From the NCBI RefSeq assembly GCF_900108955.1, contig NZ_FNYA01000002.1, positions 620,001 through 684,000 on the forward strand: DNA of 64,000 nucleotides, written 5' to 3'. Below, one piece after another: positions 43,002 to 52,343 of this stretch. The notes below the pieces were generated by a model that saw only the letters and a program-made list of their open reading frames with translations, was not told the DNA's origin and did no database searches. Positions within the stretch are counted from its first letter, which is position 1, and the number at the start of each line of letters is the position of its first letter. A program made the position numbers and the translations under genes. The DNA comes from Flavobacterium terrigena (GTDB lineage: Bacteria; Bacteroidota; Bacteroidia; Flavobacteriales; Flavobacteriaceae).

Positions 43002-44291
43002 TTAATTAAAATAATTGTCAAAAAAGGATTTATTTAATTCAGGTTTAAAATAGTGTTTGCGTTTTATCCAAATAAATCCATCACCTTTGGAAATTATTGC
43101 AACATCTACGGGTCCACCTACACTTTCTTCTGCAAATGTAATTCTTCTTTTTAAATATGTCAAATAAATTAGACTTTCTGCCATTTCTGCTAAATCTTCT
43201 TTTGAAAGATTATTTACTGCATTCATTAAAGGCTGAATATAATTTAATGTTTTTGTTTCATCAATTTTAACTTGATGCTCTCTAGTTAAAAAGTCATAAT
43301 CAAAATTACGCAATTTTTCTGATAATTCTGTATTCGTGTCCCCTAATTCTTCTAAAATCAATGTGTTGTATTTAGTTAAAGTCTCTTTTAGATTTTCTTT
43401 ATATGTGTAATCTAATGTAGGGTCTATACCTGTTAATATTGTATCTATAACATCAGTCTGGGCAAAAGGACAAATTGCCCCTGCATTAAAATGATTTATT
43501 CTTGCAGTATTTCTTTCATCATCATAATACCTTAATTTATCTTTAAAAACTAAAGAAACATTAATTGGGAATAATTGCGGATAGAGTTCATCTTCACCAT
43601 ATCCAACAAAAATCAAGCCAGTGTAATTATTATATTTTTCAGGTGTCTTAAAAACTAAATAAAAATATCTAAATAATTTTTCTTGAAGTTCAGCACTAAT
43701 AGTATAGCCGTTTTCTGTAAAAACAGTATCATGATGATGCTGAAATTCAATTGCAAGAAACTCTCTGAACTCTTCTAAAGTAATATCCTTAAGCTCTGGA
43801 CATATATCAGTTCTATCACCAAGTTGAGTTATAGACTCATCTATTGTTAATTCTATCAATCTAATTATTTCAGCTTTATTTTCATCAGAAATTATATTCA
43901 ACAATTCTTTTCTTTCAGAAAGTGCAACATTTAACAACTTATCAAATGTTGTTCTAAAAAAAGATTCCAAATATATTTTTTGAATTCCATCTTCTGTAAA
44001 ATACGATTTAGAATTCAAATATCTAATGAAATCCATTTTGTAATCTTCTACTCTTGGAAATGAGTTGCTCCCCAATTGCTTTCTATACATTTTTATAATT
44101 ACTTCCCAAGGTGTTGACAAAAAAGACGCTGAATTATAAAGCATAATACCTACAGGATGTTTTTTTGATAATGTAAAAACCTTATTGGCTCTATTAAAAA
44201 TTTTATTCCCATTAGAGCCACCTATTGTAACAGCACTATCTGCTGCAATTGCTACAGCTTGTTTATTTAAAATCCCAACTACTGCTGTCAT
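43002..44291 (-). CDS. proteasome/HslV-like Ntn hydrolase, extended
   Basis: After removal of Met1 the 429-residue protein begins TAVVGILNKQAVAIAADSAVTIGG. This aligns by eye with HslV and proteasome beta subunits: Thr1, Asp17 in AADS, Gly23, and a Lys (Lys36 in RANKVF, three residues late; HslV has Lys33), followed by HPVGIMLYNSASF in place of the HslV GFAGG strand. The protein is over twice as long as HslV (about 175) and continues with helical segments (about 60-220) and a beta segment (NYTGLIFVGYGEDELYPQLFPINVSLVFKD) of unknown type. It should be a cytoplasmic threonine peptidase or amidohydrolase. No HslU-like ATPase is adjacent. Divergent from the DUF262 pair. Confidence 0.72.
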   Translation of the reverse strand: MTAVVGILNKQAVAIAADSAVTIGGSNGNKIFNRANKVFTLSKKHPVGIMLYNSASFLSTPWEVIIKMYRKQLGSNSFPRVEDYKMDFIRYLNSKSYFTEDGIQKIYLESFFRTTFDKLLNVALSERKELLNIISDENKAEIIRLIELTIDESITQLGDRTDICPELKDITLEEFREFLAIEFQHHHDTVFTENGYTISAELQEKLFRYFYLVFKTPEKYNNYTGLIFVGYGEDELYPQLFPINVSLVFKDKLRYYDDERNTARINHFNAGAICPFAQTDVIDTILTGIDPTLDYTYKENLKETLTKYNTLILEELGDTNTELSEKLRNFDYDFLTREHQVKIDETKTLNYIQPLMNAVNNLSKEDLAEMAESLIYLTYLKRRITFAEESVGGPVDVAIISKGDGFIWIKRKHYFKPELNKSFFDNYFN

Positions 44292-44372
44292 TCTTTAAAT
44301 TTTAATTACTATTTTTTATAAATATAGTAACTATTTTTAATAAAAAAAATTTATACTCAATACTGACTTAAC

Positions 44373-44405
44373 ACCAGCAAAAAATGTATTATTCCTTCTG
44401 CTGGT
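44373..44405. repeat. dispersed inverted repeat, site B
   Basis: ACCAGCA (44373-44379) and TGCTGGT (44399-44405) enclose 19 bases. This site and about 60 bp downstream look like a diverged copy of the site A region. It lies in the promoter gap between the Ntn-hydrolase gene and the DUF262 pair. Confidence 0.6.
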
Positions 44406-44473
44406 ATCGAAAATCCTTTTTGAATTGAAAACTTACAATTTAAACAAATTCCTTTACTAAGAAATAGTATTTT

Positions 44474-44481
44474 TAGCTTTG
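44474..44481 (+). promoter_or_regulatory. -7 promoter box of the DUF262 pair
   Basis: TAGCTTTG matches TAnnTTTG and lies 61 bp before the ATG at 44542. The 250-bp gap 44292-44541 otherwise holds site B and AT-rich sequence with the divergent promoter for the Ntn-hydrolase gene not resolved. Confidence 0.5.
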
Positions 44482-44541
44482 TATCTGATGAAATATCCCA
44501 TTTAATTATATTAATGATATATTTGTTACTTAATTTTATTT

Positions 44542-46218
44542 ATGATAAATCCAGAAGAATCTTTACAATCAATAAATGACTTAATTGGCGAAAAATTTCA
44601 CATTCCTAATTATCAGAGAGGTTATAGATGGGGTAAAACTCAAGTTGAAGAATTGTTAAATGATATATGGGACTTTACCCAAGATAGAACAAAAGATGAG
44701 ATATATTGCCTTCAACCAATTGTAATTAAAAAGAATGATGATACTTGGGAATTAATTGATGGTCAACAAAGAATGACAACTATTTTTTTAATTCTAAAGC
44801 ATTTAAAACATTTAATAGATGGAGACATTAACAACATTGAGATTGTCTATCAAACCAGAAAAGGGAGTGAAGATTTTTTATCAAATATTAATGAAAAAGA
44901 CAAAGAAGTAAATATAGATTTTTTTCACATTTTTAATGCTAATGATTATATAGAAAAATGGTTTGCAAGTAAGGCAAATAATGGCATAAGAAATGTAAAA
45001 ACTATATTTATTAATCCATTTTTAGACAACACAAAAGTGATATGGTATGAGGTTGAAAAACATGCTAATTCAATTGACATATTCACTAAATTAAATATTG
45101 GAAAAATTCCTCTTACAAATGCTGAATTAATCAAAGCTCTATTTTTGAGCAATTCAAACAATAGCATAAATGAAGAAAAACAATTTGAAATTTCTAATGA
45201 CTGGGACAATATAGAATACAAATTAAGTAATGAAAACTTTTGGTACTTTTTAAATCAAAATCTTAATGATATAAATCCAAGAATAGATTTTTTGTTTGAC
45301 ATAATTAATACTGATGTAAGTTATAGTTCTTATTCATCATTTCATTTTTACAATGAAAAAATTAAAGATGAAGGTACATCTGTGGTAAGTTTGTGGAATG
45401 ATGTTAAAACATTGTTTTTAACCCTTGAAGAATGGTATAATGATAGAGAAATTTTTCATCTGATAGGTTTTTTAATCAATGAAGGTGAGAATATTGAAAG
45501 TATTCTAAAAAACTTCAAATCAAAAAAGAAAAAAGATTTTATTAATTATTTAAAATCAAAGGTTTTAAAACTAATGATAGAAATTGATTTTTCAGAAATA
45601 TCATATGGTAAAAAAGATTACTCACAAATAAAAAGAACACTTCTTCTATTTAACATAATAACTATTGTTAAAAATAAAGAATCAAATATCAAGTTTCAAT
45701 TCGATAGATATAAAAAAGAAAAATGGGACATTGAACATATACATTCTACAAAAGAAAATATGCCTAGCACTTCAGATGTTCAAAAAGATTGGTTAAAATC
45801 CCTTTCTGAATATTTAGAGAGTAAAGAAGATTTTAAATTACTTTTTGATGAAATTTCAGGTTTTGATTTTTTAGAAAAAACACCAGAAGAATTTGAACTG
45901 TTGTATAACAAAGTTATTTCCATTTTTACAGATGAGGGAGATAATGAATACAACAAAAATGGTTTATCAAATCTAACATTACTTGATGCAAATACAAATA
46001 GGAGTTATAAAAATGCAATTTTTCCAATCAAGAGAAACACCATCATCAAGAAAGATTTAGAAGGTGTATTTATACCAACATGTACAAAAAATGTTTTTTT
46101 AAAATATTACAGTACCAATGTTAGTCAAATGAATTTTTGGGGAGGTAATGATCGAAAAGATTATTTCACAAACATAGTAAATACAATAACTGATTATATA
46201 GGCATCAATGAATCATAA
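44542..46218 (+). CDS. DUF262/DUF1524 protein (GmrSD-type)
   Basis: The 558-residue protein has an N-terminal DUF262 domain of the ParB/Srx fold with IPNYQRGYRWGKTQVEELLNDIW (about 21-43) and the key LIDGQQRMTTIFLILKHL (about 73-90). The C-terminal DUF1524 region has WDIEHIHS (about 394-401) and GLSNLTLLDANTNRSYKNAIFPIKR (about 473-497), the HNH-like nuclease part. GmrSD enzymes cut modified phage DNA and use NTP at the DGQQR site. Both domains look intact. It overlaps the second DUF262 gene by 11 bp. Confidence 0.9.
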   Translation: MINPEESLQSINDLIGEKFHIPNYQRGYRWGKTQVEELLNDIWDFTQDRTKDEIYCLQPIVIKKNDDTWELIDGQQRMTTIFLILKHLKHLIDGDINNIEIVYQTRKGSEDFLSNINEKDKEVNIDFFHIFNANDYIEKWFASKANNGIRNVKTIFINPFLDNTKVIWYEVEKHANSIDIFTKLNIGKIPLTNAELIKALFLSNSNNSINEEKQFEISNDWDNIEYKLSNENFWYFLNQNLNDINPRIDFLFDIINTDVSYSSYSSFHFYNEKIKDEGTSVVSLWNDVKTLFLTLEEWYNDREIFHLIGFLINEGENIESILKNFKSKKKKDFINYLKSKVLKLMIEIDFSEISYGKKDYSQIKRTLLLFNIITIVKNKESNIKFQFDRYKKEKWDIEHIHSTKENMPSTSDVQKDWLKSLSEYLESKEDFKLLFDEISGFDFLEKTPEEFELLYNKVISIFTDEGDNEYNKNGLSNLTLLDANTNRSYKNAIFPIKRNTIIKKDLEGVFIPTCTKNVFLKYYSTNVSQMNFWGGNDRKDYFTNIVNTITDYIGINES

Positions 46219-48400
46219 AATATCATATTTAGCACTAATTAAGAATTTTAAAATTGAAATTCCTATTATTCAGAGAGATTATGCTCAAGGCAGAAAAGAC
46301 AACAAAATTGATGAAATTAGAAACTCTTTCATTGATGATATTTTTGAAGCTTTAGTAGTAAAAAAAGAGCCTATTGACTTTGATTTTATTTATGGCTATA
46401 TAAAAAAAGACACTAATAATAGTGACGTTTTTATTCCTTTAGATGGACAGCAAAGAATTACAACTCTATTTTTACTATACATATTTATAGCAAATAAAGA
46501 AGATAGATTAGAAGAAATAAAAACTCATTTACTAAACTTCACATATAAAACACGATATACTTCCAGAGACTTTTGTGTTGAATTAGTAAAAAATGGTATT
46601 GACTTTTCTGATTATGATGAAAATGAAAAAGTGTCAAATATTATTTTAGATTCTTCATGGTTCTTTTTGTCATGGAAAAATGACCCTACAATAAAATCAA
46701 TGCTTGTAATGCTTGATACAATTCAATCAAAATTTTCGATTAATGATGAAGTGTTTTCTTTATTAATTGATGAACAAAATCCACCTTTTATATTTCAATA
46801 TATTGAATTAAAAGACTTTGGTCTTACTGATGACTTATACATTAAAATGAATGCAAGAGGGAAAATTTTGACTGATTTTGAAAATTTCAAAGCTCGTTTA
46901 GAACAACATATTGAGAAAGAACATTCGACACTTCTACCAGAATTTAATAGAAACATAGATAACTCTTGGACTGACTTTTTTTGGGAGTTCAGAGATAGCA
47001 AAAATAGTATTGATACACAATTCTATAATTTCTTTAAAAACATAGCTCTAAATAATTACGCATCAAAATATAATTCTGAAACTAAATATTATGATTATTT
47101 AGAAAATCTGAATGTGTTATCAAGTAATTACAATGTGAATTTTGGAATTTATAAAAAATTAGACTGTTTTGATGCTGATACTATTTTAAGAATTATAAAA
47201 ATATTAAATGTTATAAAAGCCAACAACAAAGAGTATGTTGCATTATTAAATCCTTCAATATTGAGTGATGCAGGACTTTTTAAAACTTTATTTTCAAGAA
47301 GCTTAACAAGAGAGGAACGACTTTATTTTTATGCTTATACAATGTATATAAGTGAAAACGATAATATTGATGGTCTTGAAAATTGGATGAGGGTTATTAG
47401 AAATTTAATTGAAAGTACTTTTTATAATCGTGATGATGATTTTAGAAAATCAATAGTATCAATTAAAAAAATGTTACCCTTTTCAGGTGACATACTTAAT
47501 TACATTATCAATAATGAAATTACAGGTTTCTTAAATGAACAAGTAGAAGAGGAAGTTATAAAAGCCAAACTAATTTTAATAAATGAAGATTGGGAAAGAG
47601 AAATTAAACAAATAGAAAATCAAGGTTACTTCAAAGGTCAAATTAGCTTTTTACTTAAATTTTCTGGTATTAAAGAGTTACATGATAATTCAGGTGAAAA
47701 TTTCAAAAGTGAATTAACTAATGATTTTTTTGATAGTTTTTTAAACTACAAGAATAAGACAGAATTGTTTTTTAATAGTTATGGATTAATTCCATTAAAA
47801 GACAACCTTATAGAAAGAGCCATACTAACTTATGGTGATTATACTATTGATAAAGGGAGAAATAGCAGTTTTCTAAAAAACGATGACAGGGATATTAGTT
47901 GGAGAAGATTTTTGAGAAATGATAGCAAAAACAGTTTTCTAAAAGAATTAATGAACAATGTTACATTAGAAAATTATGAAGCTGATTTAAAATTTATTAT
48001 CAATAGCTTCAAGAATGAAAACAGTTGGAGGTATTATTTTATAAAACATTCAGAACTAATAAATGCTTGCGGTAAGAATAGATTTTTTAGATGGGGATAT
48101 GAAGGCAAATCAATTTTACTTTTAGAAAACAACACAACTTTTGGCTATCACTATGAATACTATTCTTATGCATTATGCTTAGAATTAATAAAAACATTCA
48201 AAGTTGATGTAAAATATGAAATGAATAAGTCTGTAGATTATATGAAGTATATATCGAAAATCAAAGATGAAAAAATTGACATTTCTTATGATACATATTC
48301 AGGTGAATTTCAATATTTAGTTGAGTATAAGAATAGAAGTTTTGAAATTAAAACCCAAAAAGAAGTAATCAATTATTTAAAACAAGAAAATATTATTTAA
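46208..48400 (+). CDS. second DUF262 protein of the pair
   Basis: The 730-residue protein has an N-terminal DUF262 domain (IPIIQRDYAQGRKD near 18-31, FIPLDGQQRITTLFLLYIF near 75-93) and MNARGKILTDFENFKARL, a motif following the DUF262 core. No HNH/DUF1524 signature is evident, so the C-terminal half (about 330-730) is of unknown type. It overlaps its partner by 11 bp and is surely co-translated. A likely reading is a two-component restriction system where this subunit recognises or regulates and the other cleaves. Confidence 0.85.
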   Translation: MNHKISYLALIKNFKIEIPIIQRDYAQGRKDNKIDEIRNSFIDDIFEALVVKKEPIDFDFIYGYIKKDTNNSDVFIPLDGQQRITTLFLLYIFIANKEDRLEEIKTHLLNFTYKTRYTSRDFCVELVKNGIDFSDYDENEKVSNIILDSSWFFLSWKNDPTIKSMLVMLDTIQSKFSINDEVFSLLIDEQNPPFIFQYIELKDFGLTDDLYIKMNARGKILTDFENFKARLEQHIEKEHSTLLPEFNRNIDNSWTDFFWEFRDSKNSIDTQFYNFFKNIALNNYASKYNSETKYYDYLENLNVLSSNYNVNFGIYKKLDCFDADTILRIIKILNVIKANNKEYVALLNPSILSDAGLFKTLFSRSLTREERLYFYAYTMYISENDNIDGLENWMRVIRNLIESTFYNRDDDFRKSIVSIKKMLPFSGDILNYIINNEITGFLNEQVEEEVIKAKLILINEDWEREIKQIENQGYFKGQISFLLKFSGIKELHDNSGENFKSELTNDFFDSFLNYKNKTELFFNSYGLIPLKDNLIERAILTYGDYTIDKGRNSSFLKNDDRDISWRRFLRNDSKNSFLKELMNNVTLENYEADLKFIINSFKNENSWRYYFIKHSELINACGKNRFFRWGYEGKSILLLENNTTFGYHYEYYSYALCLELIKTFKVDVKYEMNKSVDYMKYISKIKDEKIDISYDTYSGEFQYLVEYKNRSFEIKTQKEVINYLKQENII

Positions 48401-48493
48401 AAATAGTGTGTTGTTTTATATTACTTACTCTAAACCTTTATAGCTATTTTGGTTTAAAACCCATTACTTGTATAAGATAAATTGAGATATCCT

Positions 48494-49174
48494 TTAGCTA
48501 AAAAAGATTATGATTTTTTTGAAAAACAAATAATTGAATTTTACACTATCACCATAAAAAGTGTTTTTCTTAAAATTTTTTTCAGTTTTGATATTAACAA
48601 AAAAAGGAGTTTTACAAAAAATGTATAATGAAACTAAATTATGATGAAATTTGTATAATGAGAAACTTAACTCATTCATAGCTTCTTTATTACAAAGTGG
48701 AGACAATACATATCCCCTTACTTTATTGTCACCTCTTCTCCTTAATTCATTTGTCCTGTGGTTTCCATCAATCACAATATAAGTTTCTATTGGTTTATAG
48801 TATGAAACATATATTGGCTTAAAACTCAATTCATTTTTGTCTTTATAAAAACTTAACTTTTGTGGATTAAGATTTAGTTCATCAGAATATATCCTGTCAA
48901 TATCAATATCGATTAAAGGTAAATTATTTATTGAGATTATATTCTCAATCTTTCTAATTGACCATGAAATTTCATAAAAATCTCCTCCAATTCCTGTTTC
49001 TATTATTTGAGAATATCTTTGGATAAAGTCATAATGAAGATTTGTTTTTTTTGAATCATTAACTATTTGATTATATTGAAATAGTAACTCTTCTTTAAGA
49101 TTTGGAAAAAGTAGAAATAATTTTTTCTTTTCAAAAAATGAAAAATAGAAATCAAAAGTGTTTTTTATCTCCAT
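48494..49174 (-). CDS. ParB/Srx-like protein
   Basis: The 226-residue protein has the short signature IVIDGNHRTNELRRRG at about 133-148, the DGNHR form of the ParB/sulfiredoxin fold, preceded by the PIYVSYYKPIETY strand pair. Relatives bind NTP or act as nucleases, but no complete motif set is visible. It is the last gene of a three-gene operon, overlapping the CoiA-like gene by 10 bp. The C-terminus is Phe/Lys/Ile-rich and uncommon. Confidence 0.55.
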   Translation of the reverse strand: MEIKNTFDFYFSFFEKKKLFLLFPNLKEELLFQYNQIVNDSKKTNLHYDFIQRYSQIIETGIGGDFYEISWSIRKIENIISINNLPLIDIDIDRIYSDELNLNPQKLSFYKDKNELSFKPIYVSYYKPIETYIVIDGNHRTNELRRRGDNKVRGYVLSPLCNKEAMNELSFSLYKFHHNLVSLYIFCKTPFFVNIKTEKNFKKNTFYGDSVKFNYLFFKKIIIFFS

Positions 49175-50874
49175 AATAAATTATTTAATTGACCTATTTC
49201 AGGATATAAAGCTCCAAATAAATAATCTATACTGTAATTAGTTTTAACAACTTTGGAATAATGTAAATACAGCTTTTTTTGAAAGGATTCTTTCAAATCT
49301 AGCTCAATTAGTTTATCATACAATCCAAACTCTTTAAAAGCTAATTCTATATATTCCCAATATTCAGGATAGTATTCAATTACATTATTAGCAAAATCTA
49401 TCCATTTATCTGCTTTATATTTATAACCAATTATTCTATTTTGTTTGGCACTTTCTATTATGCAAATTACTCTTTCAAAGTTAAATAAATATTGAACAAA
49501 ATTATGGTTTTCAAAACCATTTGCTAAATATGAAATGGTAATTAAGCTATCAGCTTTATGAGTCTCATTAGGAAAAGAATCAACTATATATTTTTCATCT
49601 TCTTTTGTAAACTTGTATCCTTTTTTAAGTATTAATTTGAATAAAGACACAAAATGTAAATTTTTATTATTGAATAAATAGTTAAGGACATTATTTCCAT
49701 TATTGTCCTTCATTAAATTAACATTAAATTCAATGTAACTTGATTCTAAAATAAATTTTATAAAATGAGAATCATATTTAGTAGCTTTAGTAATCCATTC
49801 AAATAACTTATGATTTTTATCTAAATTTAATCTTGAGTTAAATGCAATTAGCTCATTTTCATTAAAATTCATTAATTCCTCTGTAACACTATTATATACT
49901 ACAATTTGGCTATCTTTTAATCTTTTAATCTCATTAAGTATATCATCTATTTTTATTACTAATCTTCTTTTTGCTACTAACTCTTCATCTAGTTTTTTTT
50001 GTTCTTCTGCTTGTTTTAATTTTAATGTTTTCTCTTTATTTATTTTTTCCTCATTTCTCTTTTGCAACTCAATTATTGTGTCTTTTTCTTTTCCAAAATC
50101 ATAAAAATAAACCTCATAGTTATCTTTGTCAAATTTTAATTTTTCTATTGAAATATTTACCTCATTCCATTTGTCTCTAAATTCATTTTCATTTGATAGA
50201 AAAGTAAATTTGTATGTACAGGTTAAACTAAAATTTTCTTGTTCCTCATTCAGTTTAAAAAAATTCTGATGTTTAGATAAATACTTTATGTCTTTTTCCA
50301 TTTGAGACTGACCTTTAACATCAAAATCATCTAAAATCCAAATTAAGTATATTCCTTTAGCTTTATAAAAATCATATCTACTTAGTATGTACCTTTGAGA
50401 TAAATTAGAGAGTTGAATTTCAAACACAATCTCTTTGTCATAATACTTACAATAAACATCTGGTTTTCTTTTTTCTTTACCATTAAGAATAAATTTATTG
50501 TCAATATTGACTTCACTAATTCCCTCAATCTTTGAAGCTGAATTACCTATTCTATTCTTTAAATATTTATGCCTTTCTGATTCTTTAGATTTATATATTT
50601 CATAATATTCTTCTTTTACTTTTGGACTTAAATTTTCATCTTTTAAAATGCAATATTCATCATTTGGAAAGTGTTTAAAGTAAAGCCTATCATAAATACT
50701 TGTAGATACAGAGTATTGATTTTCACATTCTAAACAGATAGGGTCAATCTCATCTCTATTGTACTTTTTTCTTATTTCAAATCCAGTTAATCTGTCATCA
50801 AATAATTCTTCTGCATCTATTATTTTGCCTGATTTTTTATCGAATGCATATCTAATTGCTCTTTCTACTCCCAT
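49165..50874 (-). CDS. CoiA-like (DUF6035-type) nuclease protein
   Basis: The 569-residue protein begins with a Zn-ribbon-like part (Cys47-x-x-Cys50, His68, Cys75) as in CoiA. A PD-(D/E)xK-type nuclease core follows: Glu100 with RHKYLKN, RKPDV (Asp139) and IVFEIQLS (Glu152, Gln154), then RYILSRYDFYKAKGIYLIWILDD. A coiled coil (about 255-310) and a helical part with ankyrin-like NNGNNVLNYLFNNKN complete it. It recalls DUF6035 of Bacteroidota. It probably acts on DNA, either in defence or uptake. It starts 1 bp after the peptidase fusion gene stop and overlaps the ParB-like gene, so all three form one operon. Confidence 0.72.
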   Translation of the reverse strand: MGVERAIRYAFDKKSGKIIDAEELFDDRLTGFEIRKKYNRDEIDPICLECENQYSVSTSIYDRLYFKHFPNDEYCILKDENLSPKVKEEYYEIYKSKESERHKYLKNRIGNSASKIEGISEVNIDNKFILNGKEKRKPDVYCKYYDKEIVFEIQLSNLSQRYILSRYDFYKAKGIYLIWILDDFDVKGQSQMEKDIKYLSKHQNFFKLNEEQENFSLTCTYKFTFLSNENEFRDKWNEVNISIEKLKFDKDNYEVYFYDFGKEKDTIIELQKRNEEKINKEKTLKLKQAEEQKKLDEELVAKRRLVIKIDDILNEIKRLKDSQIVVYNSVTEELMNFNENELIAFNSRLNLDKNHKLFEWITKATKYDSHFIKFILESSYIEFNVNLMKDNNGNNVLNYLFNNKNLHFVSLFKLILKKGYKFTKEDEKYIVDSFPNETHKADSLITISYLANGFENHNFVQYLFNFERVICIIESAKQNRIIGYKYKADKWIDFANNVIEYYPEYWEYIELAFKEFGLYDKLIELDLKESFQKKLYLHYSKVVKTNYSIDYLFGALYPEIGQLNNLLWR

Positions 50875-50875
50875 A

Positions 50876-52102
50876 TTACCAATTCCTTTTTGAGCCCAAA
50901 ATAGAAAGTCTTCTTAATAACTCTTTTTCATTTTCTGCATTGGAATTATATATAGGTTTCTCAATTAATTTTAAACTATTCAACCTATATTCAACACTTA
51001 TCTTTGAAACATTAAAATGAGTGGCTAATCTCTTAATTACCTCGTCAAAATCAGACTTATTACATTCTTGCTCGTCTAAAAAAATCCTCCCCGCATTTCT
51101 AATCCCTAACTCTTTTTGTGTTAAAATTAAAATTGCTCTAATACTATGCTCTGGCATTAGTAAACTTGAAGCGAAACAATTTGCTTGCCATTCAATCCAA
51201 TTTTTAGGATTTCTCAAAACATAACTTTGCTCAAAAAAACTAAAACTGGTGTCTTTAAAGTTATTATATATTGATTTGTTTACTTTCAAATTCTTATGTA
51301 AAACAAAATGACCAATTTCGTGAGCCAAAATGAAAGGTTCTCTAGAGGTATCTTTTATTGAAGAATTCACAATAATTTCATTTTTTTCTGAATCAAAGTA
51401 ACCTAATACTTCATTTTTTAATTCATCTTCTATACTTGAATATTTAAACTCTAATTCGTATTTACTTTTTAGATATTCAAGTAAATCATATAGAGGTATT
51501 GATAGTGCATGATTTAAGATATATGGCTTAAACTCATTTATGAGATTTGTAGCAATATTGTCAATTTGTTTTGTAGATAGTTTTTTTAATCCTTCGATTT
51601 TTGTTGGAAGTAAAGCTTCTTGAATTGCATTTAAAATAATTTTATCAAAGTCATCTTCCTTGTTTGTGTTTTTCTCGCTTTTATGATAAACAATATTATA
51701 ATTTTCTTCATCTACTTCAATTAACATCATTCCATGTGAAATCACTTCTTCAGTAGCACCACTTTGTAACTTGCTATTCGTAACAAAAACACCTTTAATT
51801 GCATAATCTTGAATTTCACTAATATATTGAGCAAATAGAGCAACATCATCTACTGGAATTGATGATGAATAATTTTTACATTCAATTAAATAAAGCAAAG
51901 TAGGCTTATTAGCATTTGGAGGTGTCAATTCAATAGATAAATCAAAAATAATATCCTTTTTTCTTCTTGTAGAATAATACCCCTTCTTTTTATAAATCTT
52001 ACAATACTCAGGTATTAAGCCTAGTTCCTTATTAGTTAATGCACTTTCAATAATTGCATATGACTTTTCCTCAAAATCATTTCCTATTTTTACTGTATTC
52101 AT
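50876..52102 (-). CDS. Mrr-like nuclease fused to ImmA/IrrE peptidase
   Basis: The 408-residue protein joins two domains. Residues about 1-135 form a PD-(D/E)xK restriction-type core with Asp50/Asp54 (KKDIIFDLSIEL), Glu74-Cys-Lys76 (LIECKNYSS) and GVFVTNSKLQSGATEEVISHGMMLIEV, as in Mrr-type proteins. Residues about 200-330 are an ImmA/IrrE zinc peptidase with HEIGH (261-265) and Glu304 (WIEWQANCFASSLLMPE), and a 'SLLMP' segment. ImmA/IrrE proteins cleave XRE-type repressors in mobile elements and in the DNA damage response. Fusion to a nuclease domain makes a sensor/effector unit plausible. It leads the operon with the CoiA-like and ParB-like genes. Confidence 0.82.
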   Translation of the reverse strand: MNTVKIGNDFEEKSYAIIESALTNKELGLIPEYCKIYKKKGYYSTRRKKDIIFDLSIELTPPNANKPTLLYLIECKNYSSSIPVDDVALFAQYISEIQDYAIKGVFVTNSKLQSGATEEVISHGMMLIEVDEENYNIVYHKSEKNTNKEDDFDKIILNAIQEALLPTKIEGLKKLSTKQIDNIATNLINEFKPYILNHALSIPLYDLLEYLKSKYELEFKYSSIEDELKNEVLGYFDSEKNEIIVNSSIKDTSREPFILAHEIGHFVLHKNLKVNKSIYNNFKDTSFSFFEQSYVLRNPKNWIEWQANCFASSLLMPEHSIRAILILTQKELGIRNAGRIFLDEQECNKSDFDEVIKRLATHFNVSKISVEYRLNSLKLIEKPIYNSNAENEKELLRRLSILGSKRNW

Positions 52103-52343
52103 TTAATATTGTGTCTTTTACAAAGCTAATTTTTTTTAAGAAAAAATCCAAGTTAACTTATTCACAAAGTACCCTCTAAAAAAATAGGCACCCCCTTATA
52201 ATCAACTCAATACCCCCACCCATTTATAGGAAAACTAAAATTATACCAGCAGAAAATAATATCATATTGATTTATAGATATTTTACTGCTGGTACTTTTT
52301 AATGGTTTTAAAAATATTAATTCAACTCAAAAATTATTAAAAA
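52103..52343. other. 241-bp divergent gap with C-rich patch
   Basis: The gap separates the minus-strand nuclease operon from the plus-strand small gene at 52344. It holds C-runs of three to five (52172-52174, 52191-52195, 52213-52217, 52219-52221) that are rare in this AT-rich element, and site C of the dispersed repeats. No clear TAnnTTTG box was found. It could be an origin or a promoter-control region. Confidence 0.5.
52244..52294. repeat. dispersed inverted repeat, site C
   Basis: TACCAGCAG (52244-52252) and CTGCTGGTA (52286-52294) form a perfect 9-bp stem around 33 bases. The left arm with following GAAAAT matches sites A and D (53918-53930). Confidence 0.65.
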
